Shown in pieces: positions 1-12,456 of a DNA stretch of 64,000 nt; the stretch's first letter is position 1, and every line of letters starts with the position of its first letter. The position numbers were made by a program, and so were the translations under genes. The notes under the pieces were generated by a model that saw only the letters and a list, made by a program, of their open reading frames with translations, was not told where the DNA came from and searched no databases. Origin of the DNA: Elmis aenea (Eukaryota > Arthropoda > Insecta > Coleoptera > Elmidae); the NCBI GenBank assembly GCA_947652605.1, contig OX393584.1, positions 31,793,467 to 31,857,466 on the forward strand. Direction: 5' to 3'.

Positions 1-3000
1 TGCATTTCACATATCGTCCTGCGAAAGTTACCTCATTAAATACTATTTTTTTATCCATTTTCCAGTGTCCGATCCGAAAGGGTTTTATGTGCTGACTGCA
101 TGTTTTTATTAAATCATCCATTACTATCGAAAATAACTAACCATAGTACACATCTGTGTTGTAATTCCTCTGTTTCGAAATCCGTCGAGGGGTCATTGTC
201 ATATCTCACGTAATTTCTATGTTTGTTATAAAAACTTTTCAAATTAAAAAAAGATAATTTTTTATGAACTGTCCAGACGAAATACATGTTTACGGCCCGA
301 AAACTGGAAGAAGTCCCTGTAATATTATACAATAATGTAACATACACTAATAAGCTCGAAACTGCCACGCTAGGTGTAAATAATAATATCCAAGATAGGC
401 AGCCGCAATGGCAAGGATATAAGTGATCGTTACACAATCTTGATGTATTATAATTTTCGTTTGGGCGTGGAACTTTTTCATTGTAATATCAAAAAAATAA
501 AATATAAGACGTTAAGACAATTAAATGCCCTTATTTTCTAACAAAATGGTAAACAGTACCTAGTTGACTTTTAATTGAAGCAGTTAAAACAGTGTTATCA
601 GTTTGTGCATAAGTTGCGAAATTCAAGTTACGCAATTTTATATTTTTCGCGCTTGGTTATTCAGTTATTCTAGGAAACTATTAATTTTGTTGCATTAAAA
701 AGGTTTGCCATATGCATGTTTTAGAGAATATAGTGCAAGATTTATACTTAGTTTAAGATAAACGCTGCGATTATGTTATTTGCTTTAATTAAATTACGTA
801 CTTTTTTTATTTTGTCATGTAGATGCAGATGTTATGGTTATTGTATTGTATTATTGTATTACAGACCTTATTAGGATAGCAACGTTAAACATAATAATTT
901 GTGATAAAGTACATAAGTTTTGTTTTTACGCAAGTGGGCAAACGTGATTATTTGCGAAATGTGCTAATATAGTAGGGTAATAAAAGGTATCGTGTTTATT
1001 AACTGCGAAACAGTTAAGACCTGACATTTTGTAGTGAACAGTTTTTAAATTATAGATGTAAGACATGTGATTGTCAAGTGGTGTATCTATTTATAATTAT
1101 ATTTAGTACTATAAGTATTTATGAAAAAAATCTGTATTCAAAATTACTACAAATTTATGCAATGCTCTTTTTAATGTTTTATGCTGGCATACGAGTACAA
1201 TTTTGTTTTAATTGCTAGTTGTTTTTCGTGTTTGTTTGTTTTTCTTATTGGTATCATTTGTTTTAATGTAATCAGCATTTGTTTTTTAACAGCGAAAAAG
1301 TCACTTAAAATCTAGCTTCATGTCACGTGAATATAATTAATAATTGTTTCAATTACGCAGTAAGGATTCGTGCTGGTATGGCGTTGGGCTCGGTGTGGCC
1401 GAATTTAAGCACATTTTATCATTGCAAGCAATAATTTAACCAACTCTGCGATCAATAGAAGCTAAGAATCAACCGTAATAAGCAATCACAGTACTTAAGG
1501 AAACATCTGACTCGACTTAGCTCCAAGTCAAACTTTATAACGGAAATGCATTTTTTGCCATTGTGTTTTTTCGAGCTTTCAAAAGTTACTTTTAAATATA
1601 TAGTTACAAGTATTTTTAAGATACCTCTTGACGTATTTTACTGCTTACGAGTAAACATAGATTTCCCATAGTTATTGATGTAGTTGTGGTATCATTTATG
1701 TAAGGAAGGCGCTTGCGTTTGTTTGTAAAATTATATATCAAGATGTAGGTAACTGTTTGTTTGCCTTTGTAAATCTAATGGAGGTTTTGACGCAATTAAG
1801 ACTCATCTAAAACCAAGGTTTTCTTCTGTATTTAATAAGCGTAATAGGTATTAAGACTAACAACTTACAGATGTGTCTAATGTACAACAAATTTCCGTTA
1901 AACAATAAAAAATGGATAGTGCATTGTTACAATACAAATGATAGTTTAAGAATATTAATTCAGAATGAATAAAATTAAACTTCGTTAGTGAATACTTGTT
2001 AGGCAGATTTTCTTTGCGGCATATAAAAGGAAGTAACAATTCCTTAATGAGTTAACCTTTTGACTTGAGATTAAAAACGGAAATTTTAATTTAATTGCTG
2101 ACTCAGCTTTAGTAGTGCATGTAACAGGTAAAATATCTAAGTACCTATAAACAATATGAGAGTTCTAACACGGTTAAAACTTATTATTTGGATCGAAAAA
2201 TCAGTTCAGAATAGGGTCTTTAACCTCATATACGATTAAGCAGGTCCCGTTCAGTTAAAAAATATTACATATTGGGAATTATTTTCACCAAATCTCATTG
2301 CATTATAGCAGTTTTTTGTAGTATCTTCTTCATATGATCAGCTATGTGAAAATAAAATATGGTATCAATAAAAAACGAAAATGTAAATGCAGAAAAAACA
2401 AAACTTTTAAAAATATTTACACATATGCAATGTCCTTCTAACTTGTAAAAGAGTTAAATAAATTTACGTAAGCCGACAAAAACAATTTTTTTTTTAGAGT
2501 TGGCGATGACCGATATTCTTTTTTGTTTGTGTTAATAAAACAAAAGCCAAAATTAAGTGTACTATGAAAAACAATTACCTGTAGCTTATTAGGCATGTGA
2601 AATTATCATAATTCACACGAATTCAGATTTTGCTGTTATATGCATTGTTTAAACATCTGCAAACAATCGTATTAGGGGTTTTCGCATAAAAATCAGGATT
2701 AAGATACGCATGTTAATATCAAATTGATTTCATCAGTGTATTGAAAATGTTATAAAAACATGTGCCTTTTGTATATGTTTTATTGCTGTCGTGTTAATAC
2801 AATATACGATACTTATGTAATTTATGTGTTGTCGTTTGTTTTGATAATGTGATAATATATCATTATCAATATGCTCTAATCTGTTAAAAAGATATTTCAA
2901 ACACATTTGATTATTGGCTAACGTAAGATAAACGAAATTAGAAAGTAACATAAATATTCAACACTATTTAGAATATAAATTTTAATATTCGTTGAAAATT

Positions 3001-3330
3001 CAAATACTGTTCGAGGTTTAGCTAGGTAGTTATAAAAATATGTATTGGTCATATATTAATGTGCTAATAATTTAAAATGCATAACAAATGTTTTGTTTTT
3101 GTAGCGTATTAAAAAATGCACTTTTTTGGGTAACTTTTTAGAAGACAACTATGATCAGTTGTAAGAATACACAGAAATTTTCCAAAATAAAATGGTAACT
3201 GCTAGACCGTTGGGTTATCGCTACTTCAGCAATTACAGTTAGCGAAGTTGAGTTGTTGATAAACGCAGAACACATTTTTGTTTAGTATGTTTAAATTTGT
3301 CAAATTTGAAAATAATATGTGTGGCCAGGT

Positions 3331-3375
3331 CCTACGCCTAACAGTAGAAGGACTCATCACTAAATAAATAAATAA
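3331..3375 (+). mobile_element. Extremely 5'-truncated LINE tail with target-site duplication
   Basis: A 45-bp insert ending in (AAAT)n lies between two 14-bp direct repeats, ATGTGTGGCCAGGT (3317-3330) and ATGTGTGACCAGGT (3376-3389), which differ at one base. A short 3' fragment with a simple A-rich tail flanked by a variable-length duplication is the footprint of target-primed reverse transcription by a CR1/Jockey-like element. Confidence 0.6.
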
Positions 3376-4992
3376 ATGTGTGACCAGGTAACAACTTTTA
3401 CGGCGTTGTGCGTTTTATCTTATTTTATATTTAATAAACAGTTGGATTATTTAAGTGATTTATTTATTAATATAAATAAGTTTAATTAAAATTTACTTAT
3501 CTTTTTTCGAAGGATCCCTTGATGAAATTTAAAAAATCAGTTTTAATGGTCCCGTCTATCAGCTGCAATCTTACGACAAGAGATATTAAAAAAAAAAGAT
3601 GGGCGATACTTAATTAAATGTGTTTATATTATTTTATATTGATTACGCGCTGACAGCGTCGAACACATTTCGACTATAGTCTGTATTTAGCATTTAATAT
3701 TAAGTTGGCAAAGTTTTATTTTATATAATATTTTAAGTCCATTTTGTTGTGATATGATGCAAACTTTTTATTATTGTATTTTATCGATCAAAAACGGCAA
3801 ATTAAATTAGGTTGTAAAACGGTCTGCCGTTATCGTTTATCTAAAATGCAATCCTTAAACTCTGACCTTGTGCCAGTTTTCAGTTTTTAACGCCAATATA
3901 TTTTGCTTCGTACGCAATAAAAGGTGAATGACTCCATATCAAATTTTTACTCTAAATACTAGAACTCTTTAACGAAAAGAGATATGATTATAAAAAATCC
4001 ACATAAATAAATGCGTAACCGATTTTTTATTTTATTTACTAGTGTTATAGTAGCACCAAACGTTTACTAACATTTTCTGACATCTATGGCGTATGAATTA
4101 CTTTTTATTATTCATGAATATTGTTCTATTTGACTATATGTACACTTACCGTTGACGACTTTTGGTATTGTTTGATAAAAATAATATGACAGTATTTTAT
4201 TGCAATGCTTTGCTAGACAGTGATATTCCTTGACATTAGTACATATTTATTGCTAATATTTTATTGCAAGTTTCAAGAATTCAACTTGTTTAAATCAATT
4301 ATTTGTGTTGGTGTTGAAATGCACGCATACCGTATTTAAAAAATGTTTTCAAAATCGATTTTATTAAAAAAAATACACAAGTTCAACCTTATATAACGTA
4401 CAAATTAATGTTTAATGTGTACCATAAAGTTCGTTCATGTTTTCATGTATTAAATAAGTAATCGCCTAAATTATTCTAATTTCAAAACTCACTAAAAAAA
4501 AATTAAAAGTTTGTCCTTGTACTTAATGTAACCATTGCGCCCATAGAACGTATTCATTGATTTCAAAAGGTTGTATTCAGCGAGATTCATATTTGTTAGT
4601 TAATTGATACGTAATCCAATTTAAATTATAAGTTGTGTGACCTAAAGTTTTGTGTGTGTGTTTGTGTAGTAGTGTAGTACAGTTAGTTAACTATAGGACT
4701 GAGAATGTTACTTGTGCTTGCTTATAACCTAATTCCTAATTTGTTGTCACTTTCGTCGACATTTTTAAATGTACTTCGTACAATATTAGTGGCGGCTCAT
4801 TTGTTAAAAGAAAAGGTATTTTCTCGTTTAGAGCAGAGCTATCCCAGTGGACCAATTCCAGAAAGCCTCGGATGAAACTCGAAAAACTGAGAAACCGCGA
4901 AACCATTTCTTTTTAATAAAATATTTCTAAAATGCACAACAAGGTTTCGATAAATTACTTAAGCTTACCTAAATACATAAATTATATAGTTT

Positions 4993-5030
4993 TTCCCGGG
5001 CCCGGCGACGTCCCTCGACGCCCCTGCCCA
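4993..5030 (-). repeat. Fragment related to the hAT-like element at 16.8 kb
   Basis: The GC-rich block CCCGGGCCCGGCGACGTC is the reverse complement of the left end of the 16809-16990 element, and it ends CGACGCCCCTG as hAT-type termini do. Only one end is visible and no duplication was found. Confidence 0.4.
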
Positions 5031-6099
5031 AAATTGATTTACCAAGAATAGGTAGTAACTTTTGGGACACCCCGTACATTAATAATATATTTTACTCATG
5101 GTTTATGATCTTAACAGTTTTTAAATGTATTTATTTTAACTTAAAAACCATCGATATAGTAACTGCCGTTAAAAAATCTCTAATTTATCCATATTTTGTA
5201 CGTCTTTGAAACAGTATATTATACAATAAATGGAAAATTCCGATTTTTTGCAAACACGTAATTCGATTTGATTATTTCACATTTACTTAAATTAGTATTT
5301 TTAGCAAAATCGTTTAGGTGTAATTGAAATAACGGATCTTACATTATACTTTTAAAAAATAGGTAACTAGGTAGTACATGGTATGAAAGAATGTAGACAA
5401 ATACCTTTATAAAATAACAACCGTACTATTTGTGATAACGTCATTTTTTTTTTATGTGATTTGACAGTGACGTATTCCACGTGTCATATATAGAGTAAAC
5501 AAACTGTAACATATTAAATGCCGAAAGATATTTTCGTAAAACTATTTATTAACGAATGTGTAGTGTGTTATACGTGAAACGTTATGTTGCTAATGAATTT
5601 GGATTAATTACGTTATTTTTATGTAACTTCATCATTTTCAATGAAACTGACCCTGAGAATCATAATAGAAATAGTAATCTAATTGTATGAGCTTAAATTG
5701 CCAGTTAGGCTTTTATATTTGCTTTGGGGTAATATTTAATGATATTGTAAACCTATTTACGGTACCAGCAGCAGGCACTAGTAAGGCTAGGAGTAAAGAA
5801 TGCTGGTGAAATAAATGATTACTGTCGGGTTTAATAAACATAAATAAACAATTAGGAATTCGCCGCTAGTCTGCGTACGTTAAAGGTTTCTTTCGGGTAA
5901 TGAGACTGGACAAGGTGTGGATAGAAAGTTTGCAGATTGGAATTGCTCGAGTCGAAATTAATCTTTGCTGATATCATTCGGCTATAAGTCGGTCACATTT
6001 TGTACTGTGTCAAAGTCGTTGAAGAGAACAAACGTCAAAGACTAGAAATGCATTAATACCGGAAAGGGGGCGTTGTTACATTACATAACAAGAGTTCCC

Positions 6100-6380
6100 T
6101 CTCTTGCAATGTCGTCTTAAATTGCCGTTCGGACTAGTAATTATATCTTTATCTCTGGTAGTCTCTGTAGCAGTGACGTATTGCTCTGATACGGCTAGTT
6201 ATAATAGCACGCTCGGCGAGTCCTATCGGGTACCACCTGTATTTCACCGCAAAACGAGTTGCTGTTCAGTGTTCAGTCTACATTGATCCATCATTCGCAA
6301 CTTTTATCGTTGTCGCTCGTTCGCGCGCCCGCTCTTTCGATTGTTGCGGCACAATTTTACAGGAGTATTATTTTTTTTAG
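6100..6380 (+). promoter_or_regulatory. CpG-richer promoter-like patch; possible Mitf 5' end
   Basis: This is the most CpG-dense stretch of the first 40 kb (CTCGTTCGCGCGCCCGCTC at about 6317-6335). It contains two arthropod initiator-like TCAGT motifs (6266-6270, 6273-6277) without a TATA box. A 60-codon frame at 6104-6286 starts with a hydrophobic signal-like segment but has no recognisable family and overlaps the promoter-like bases. A GTG-initiated frame at 6504-6716 downstream is not convincing. Because Mitf is the next + strand gene and lacks its first exons, this could be one of its promoters; that is inference. Confidence 0.25.
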
Positions 6381-6716
6381 CTGGTTTATAAAACAAATAA
6401 CGCGAGTGGTTACACTAACAATTAATTAATGTTGCAATTTTGCTTGTGTATTTAAGTGAATTTAATTATAAGTTACTGAAAATACCCCACACTTCATAGT
6501 GGGGTGTGTTTGGAAAGTTTTCGTGGTAATTTGGACACTTATTATGCCATAGACACCGATAATTGTTGCTGTAGACGACTTTGGCCTACTTTATTAAACA
6601 AGTTTGCATTGTTTTTGATGATCGGTTCTTCAAAAACTAAAATGCCAGTGTACCATATAGTTACCAGCAGACACAAGGTATTACATGTTCACAGTTTTTG
6701 TCTCTTATATTTGTAG

Positions 6717-9227
6717 ATATATAATTCGGCGTGCCATTGTAAAAGTAATAATTGTTTGCATTTTGTTTTATCCAAAATCACTGCACATACATAAATAGTT
6801 CCAGATAATTTTTATTTACTGTGTATACAAATTCAAGTAAAAAACAAAATGAATTCAAGTAGGTTAATAAATGTTTGTACGTTTGTAGCTGTCATATAAT
6901 CTAAAATATGTTTGTGAACAGATCTGTTTATTACAATATTTTTTTGCAAATTTTAAAATAATTTTTTATTCAATTATTGTTAGTATAAATTTTAGTTTCT
7001 TGGTCCAAAATATTTTCTTACAGTAAGTATATACATACACCATTATAATATATAAGATTGAATGCACTTTATTACTATATACACGTGGATCTTTATGAAC
7101 TAGTAAACAAAACACTTCTTTTACTTAACAGTTCTAATACTTTTGGTACCTATTCTTTCTTATAATTTCGCTTAAATGAAACAAAAACAATTGAAATTAT
7201 AAGTTAGTTATTTGTAATTGTTTTAAATTATTTTGCTTTTGCGTTTTCACGTATTATTAATTCATAATTCATAAATCATTTAATTATAAAAGAGAAACAG
7301 TGATCCGTGCTACATTAAAGTTTGGCGTATAGGGATGAAGCCGAAATTTTGTTACGAAACAGAAAGACATCCCAACAGTCGAATTAAATTTAACAAAATA
7401 TTAACAATAACAAAAAAATCTTGTCCTGCTTCGGCGGTGTACTTTTTAAAACCGTTCTAGTCTGAAACCAGTGATTTACATTAAAAAGTAATTTTAAATT
7501 GAACTGTGGGAGCGAACATCAAAAAAGTAATTTTTTCAAGCAGGGCGCTTCGAATTTATGAATAATTTAAACTTTAAACGGTAAAGCAGAAGAAACTTTG
7601 AAAATGGCTTTCATGTTTGTCGTGTTCATGTGATCTTGAGATTTGTTTATTATTTATTAGGACTGTCCAATCGATCTTTTGCTTAAACGAACGCAGACAT
7701 TACATTAATGAAATGAAAAATGTAAAACCTCACCATAAAAAAAATTTGCTTTTTCAGAATGACTCGAATCGGTATTTTTAATTGATCATATTGAAAGTAC
7801 CTATATGCCTATGATATATTTTTTTTGTTATACATTGGATTTTTAACATCGTCGAATAAGCAAGTTAATAAGAAATTCATCGATTATTTTTCTAATAAGA
7901 ACATCATTGCAGTAAATATGTTTGTATGCATACGTACATATACGCGCAAGTGTGTATGTGTTGTGGTTACTCGTACCGTGAAAGTTTTTTTTGTGGTTAT
8001 TTAAAGCGTTATTGGTGCGCGGTATTAATTTGAAAAGTGAAGGCGAATTGTACGCATCGCAAACTGTGTCTTTAATGTTATTTCATTTTTGGTGGTACCT
8101 GTCGCAATAGCGACAAGAAATAGCCCATTGATTGACACCATTTTAGGCTTATTGAGCTGTATAGTAAGAGTGCATACATGTTTTAGGACAAGTCCTTGAC
8201 TACTGTTTATAATCGTATTATCAATTAAGAATTAGGAACCAAAATAGAGGAGAACGTGAAGAGCGAACTTGAGCAGCATTTAAATCATTTAATAACGTAG
8301 CAGTCACTTAAATTACACTTATTTTAACATCTTAATATATGCACTACTAGTTGACGCGTTTATCTGTCCCCGTGTTAAAGTCACTATTCTTTTAACCGAT
8401 AACAGCTATCATCGTTCTCTTAACTAAGTCCCTTGCCCCATTTGCTTCCTTTATTATTGTAATATAAACTTTACGGAGCCGTCATAACCGTCTAGATACA
8501 ATCATTCGGTGAGTAAGTTGTAAAGCAAAATGAACGTTTAGTGTAATGTCGTCATAATTTATCAACATTATTAATAATTTTGCAGATTGGAGATGTGAGA
8601 ACGCGTAGGTGAATCCCGACGTGCAGCTGCTAAATAGATAATTCGCATTATGCACATATTGGCTTATCGTATTCATTTGAACGGTAGCATTTTAATCCAA
8701 AGACTAAACAACTCCGCAAAACAGAGCGCCAATAAAGGGCAACGAATAAATAAATCTATTGCCAAACGCAATAACCACGCTAATAGATCACTTCCAATCG
8801 CACAATAAGTCGATTCACATATTTCGCCTAAACATGATAATGGAACGGTAGTAAGGCAATCCCTTCATTTTTTAATCACGCCATATCGGTTGCGATATAA
8901 AAAATAAATTGACAGGATCAAAACACCTGTTTAGTTCGCAATGTTATTATTAAATCCGAATGGAATTAGAATTGCCGTTTAAGTGGTATTGATTGATGGG
9001 TTTTGTTAACTATAAAAGCGTTTATTGTCGAAGACACGTGCATGAAAAAAAAATCGATGCAGCGACGTTCAAATATTCAAATTGTAAAATAAATAATAAT
9101 TCGCTTTGCACAGAATTGTTCGTTACAATTACCGGTATTAAAAGTTTCAAGTTAATTTGGCGCATGTACTTACAACTGTATTCTATCAATTGATGAGTAC
9201 ATTTTACGTGGTTTTCAGTGTTACATT
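6717..9227. other. AT-rich non-coding DNA
   Basis: No exon, RNA gene or clear repeat was recognised. The frames at 8482-8676 and 8993-9279 on the two strands have no family features. Confidence 0.55.
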
Positions 9228-9663
9228 CAGGGTTGGGCTGATTTAAATCAAGCGATTTTTTAAATGTATTAAACAACAAATCAAAGTAATGACAACATGA
9301 AGGTAAAAAATAATTGATTTTTCACAAATTCAAAATTGTCGCTGTTGTTATAATTTGCCTATTATTAAAAAAGTGAAAAGTCAAAAATAAATTAATAATT
9401 AGAGTTAATGTACGAGGCTATGATTATATGAACGTACCTATCAGATCAGCTTATTTTTTTTTTAAATATTAAACTTTTTTTCATTGTAATGTTGCTTGTG
9501 TTTACTTATTCTATTCTTTTGCGTCTTGAGCAGGTACATGTAATTACAATTTCATCGATTTGTAATTATGCATAATGACATTTTAAAAAAATTTAAAAAA
9601 TTATGATTTTTTTAAATCGGTGATTTTTGATTTTTTTTTAAATCATGATTTTTATCAACCCTG
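9228..9663. mobile_element. Non-autonomous hAT-type element (436 bp)
   Basis: Ends CAGGGTTGGGCTGATTT and ATTTTTATCAACCCTG form terminal inverted repeats. It is flanked by 8-bp target duplications GTTACATT (9220-9227) and GTTAAATT (9664-9671), matching at 7 of 8 bases. CAGGG termini with an 8-bp duplication define hAT. The interior is T/A-rich with no transposase; the right end repeats AAATC/GATTT motifs near the terminus. Confidence 0.8.
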
Positions 9664-9815
9664 GTTAAATTTAGTAAAAAATTAAAATATCTAATTAACC
9701 ATTAATTGTACAGTAAAACAAAAGACGTAGTTTTTTGTTTTATTTTTTTAATACAGTGCAAGTAAAAGATGCAAGAGACAGGAGACATTATTTCGCCTTT
9801 GCCTTGTCTCTATCA

Positions 9816-10166
9816 TCTATATATATAAAAATGAATGTATGTATGTTTGTCCTTTATGCATTCCTATACCACTCATCCGATCCTGACCAAATTTGGCACA
9901 GACAATCTATAGGACCATGGAAAGAACATAGGCTATATGAGAATTCCCAAAAGTTCCAAAAATTCCCAAAAGAACCAAAATTCCCAAAAGATCCAAATAT
10001 CACAAAAGTTTCAAAATTCTCAATAGATACAAACATTCTCAATAGATACAAAAATTCCCAAAAGATCCAAAATTCTCAAAAGGTCAAAAACGTCCACCGG
10101 GCGCGAGCGCGAGCAGTCTGTGATTGATAAAAAAATTCACCGAGCGAAGCCGGGTCACTACGCTAG
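9816..10166 (+). mobile_element. Short non-autonomous Helitron (351 bp)
   Basis: It begins TCTATATATATAAAAATGAA directly after an A and ends CTAG directly before a T, as Helitrons inserted between A and T do. Upstream of the CTAG end lies ACCGAGCGAAGCCGGGT, an imperfect GC-rich hairpin of the kind found just inside Helitron 3' ends. No target duplication is present, as expected. The early part (ATCCGATCCTGACCAAATTT) is typical of insect Helitron 5' regions. No Rep/helicase is encoded; the 130-codon frame through it at 9735-10127 is incidental. Confidence 0.8.
9951..10088 (+). repeat. Degenerate minisatellite inside the Helitron
   Basis: About ten imperfect copies of an 11-17 bp unit with the core TTCCCAAAAGATCCAAAA or TTCTCAATAGATACAAA lie between the Helitron ends. 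Helitrons often carry such internal tandem arrays. Confidence 0.75.
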
Positions 10167-12201
10167 TACTTCATAAATTATTGACAAGTTGACAGTAATA
10201 CACGTGCGGCGATGAATTATACATTAAAATTATCACCTTCTCTTTCGTACGAAATTATGAAAACAGTAGTGATGTTTCACTTTTTAGTCCCGTAATAGTT
10301 AGTTTGTATAATGCGTATACTTGGAATTTAACTTTGATTAACTTTAAGAAAACTTTGCGATTGTGCACTTCCTTCGTGGTAATTAATACTTAATATACAA
10401 AATATTTTAAGTGCCTATTTCAAAAGAGCGTATTGATAAATAATAATACAACAAGTGTATTTAATTTCAATAATTGAATTACTTTATTTGTAATACATAT
10501 GAACATAAACAATATTGTTTGATATGCAATAAATAGTAACAGTAAAAGGGATAGTACCGAATGGATATTATTGAAAATAATATAATTTTTAAGTTCATTT
10601 ATACGAATTTATTACGATGACAAGAAGTACATTGTAGGCTATTTTTAATTTGTTTTTTGGTCGTTATGGAAACGACAAAAACTACAACGACCGGCGTACC
10701 TGATAATGGTTGTGCAAAATGCGATTTTTCAAATTTGAGAGTGAATGTAGAAGTAAAATACCCATGTGTGATACGTCAACGAATTTAGAAAAACAAATCC
10801 TCTTTGGTTAAGTCAACAACGAAAGTTGTGCCCATTTGAGAAAAAACAAAGTTGTTGTCATAAAACAAAAACGAACCGACCTAGAAAAAATTTATGATTA
10901 CCATCCGATTCGGCTTAAAAAGTCGCTTTGGCATTGTTTTTACACATTTGAAATATTTTATAATCCAACGGAGTTATGGGCGATTTTTAAAAATTATATT
11001 TTCCGGTTTTCCTTGTGTTCTTGTTTACCGTTTGAGATCATTCCAATTTCAATTCGGATTATTAATGAGCACTGAATTTAGCAACTTTGCCAAACTTAAA
11101 CCTATACTCTAGCTATTATAATAAGCGAGATCCCCATGCTTAAACTCGAATTTCAAACACCCTGCATATTACATTTAAATTATTTCTACTAATACTTGCC
11201 GTTTTCCTCGCGTAAACATTATTAATATTGATAACAAATACGTAGGTAGTTCCCGTCGCTATTACTCAGTAGCTATGTGGTCGTGAGAATCGCTAAATTA
11301 GCATAAAAATTAAAATTCTTTTTGTCTTGCTAAAATAATCAGTTCTAAAAAAGTTATATTTTTAACTGCGTCAGTCCATGGATGTGTTATTCATTTACCC
11401 GACCTAGAATATCACTAGTCAGTCAACAGGTGTCGGTGATGCTGAGGTTTTTACTTTCATTTCTTTACCTACTTGTTCTTGCCTCTGGGCTCGATCTGCT
11501 ATTTTTTATTGTTAATTAAATATTTCTATTAAACGAAAAGCAGAAGCGAAGTATGTTCGACATTTACCAAAACTTTTTAGGGAAAATTGAGTTCCGAAGT
11601 TATATTTTCCACAAAAAAATATAAAAACGCAATAACACTGGTTATAAATTGTCAATTACAAAGTGATTATTTATTTTGTCTTGTTATTCAACATAAATTG
11701 CTAAAACTCATGAACAATAATAATTAATCTTGAAACTCAATTTGTTATTTATGTTTGTTCTTTTATTTGGGTGATCGAGTTTAGAATTAGTCTCCTTAAC
11801 AGAATAAATAAAAAAGACAGGTTACCGCTGTATCCGTGTACGTAATATGAATTTTTTTAACCGACTCGTGAGGATTTACTTGATTGAGGGGGTACATTTT
11901 TGAACTTCAAAAGACAAACTTATACGCCGCAATATGTACTATATGTACTTTCTAAGTTACTTTAATCGATTTTATGTTTATTAATGTCAAGTACACATAA
12001 TAACGTAATAAAACGTGATGTACCTACAAAGTAGGTTTGATTAAGGCAGAAAATGTGTTGTCGAGAAGGACAAATTGAGATTTTCAGGACGACACTGGCG
12101 GTTTTTTACGGCTAGTGCTCCACATTTTTAATAATAACACAATGAATCGATCCAAGATTGCAAATCTTTCACACATCCAATACATGATAAACATTGTACA
12201 T
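10167..12201. other. AT-rich DNA with a possible dispersed repeat at 10.66-11.16 kb
   Basis: A 40-codon frame starting at 10669 (METTKTTTTGVPDNGCAKCD...) and frames at 10836-11112 lie in a block that ends ACACCCTGCATAT (about 11158-11169), resembling transposon termini elsewhere in the window. No family was recognised. The rest shows nothing. Confidence 0.35.
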
Positions 12202-12448
12202 CAGGGGTGTCAAACTCGCGGCCCGTAACGAACATTTTTGCGGCCCGGCCAATATATCGGCACACAATAATATATTGATAAATAACAAACCGACGCAGAA
12301 TAAAAATAAGATAGGTAGAATTCGCTGAACGTTTTTTAATTATACTCTTTTTTGCTATTATTAAACAAAAAAAAGTTCTTTGCGGCCCACCTTAAGTTAA
12401 ACCTTGTTTGTATGGACCAAGTTAGCCATTGAGTTTGACACCCCCATG
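12202..12448. mobile_element. hAT MITE (247 bp)
   Basis: Terminal inverted repeats CAGGGGTGTCAAACTCGCGG and GAGTTTGACACCCCCATG. Candidate 8-bp duplications TTGTACAT (12194-12201) and ATATACAT (12449-12456) match at 6 of 8 bases, suggesting an old insertion. The GCGGCCC motif occurs near both ends. No coding capacity. Confidence 0.75.
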
Positions 12449-12456
12449 ATATACAT

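Larger units (their letters stand above)
1..6100. other. AT-rich non-coding DNA
   Basis: No conserved protein-coding segment is recognisable on either strand. The short frames (for example 114-437 minus) have compositions expected of random AT-rich DNA. The stretch holds the LINE-tail insertion at 3.3 kb and a short hAT-like end at 5.0 kb; nothing else is resolved. Confidence 0.6.

Noticed and set aside
6504..6716. 70-codon + strand frame that could be a first Mitf exon
   Set aside because: It starts with GTG, not ATG; the inner ATG at 6642 with a possible donor at 6678 is too weak to call.
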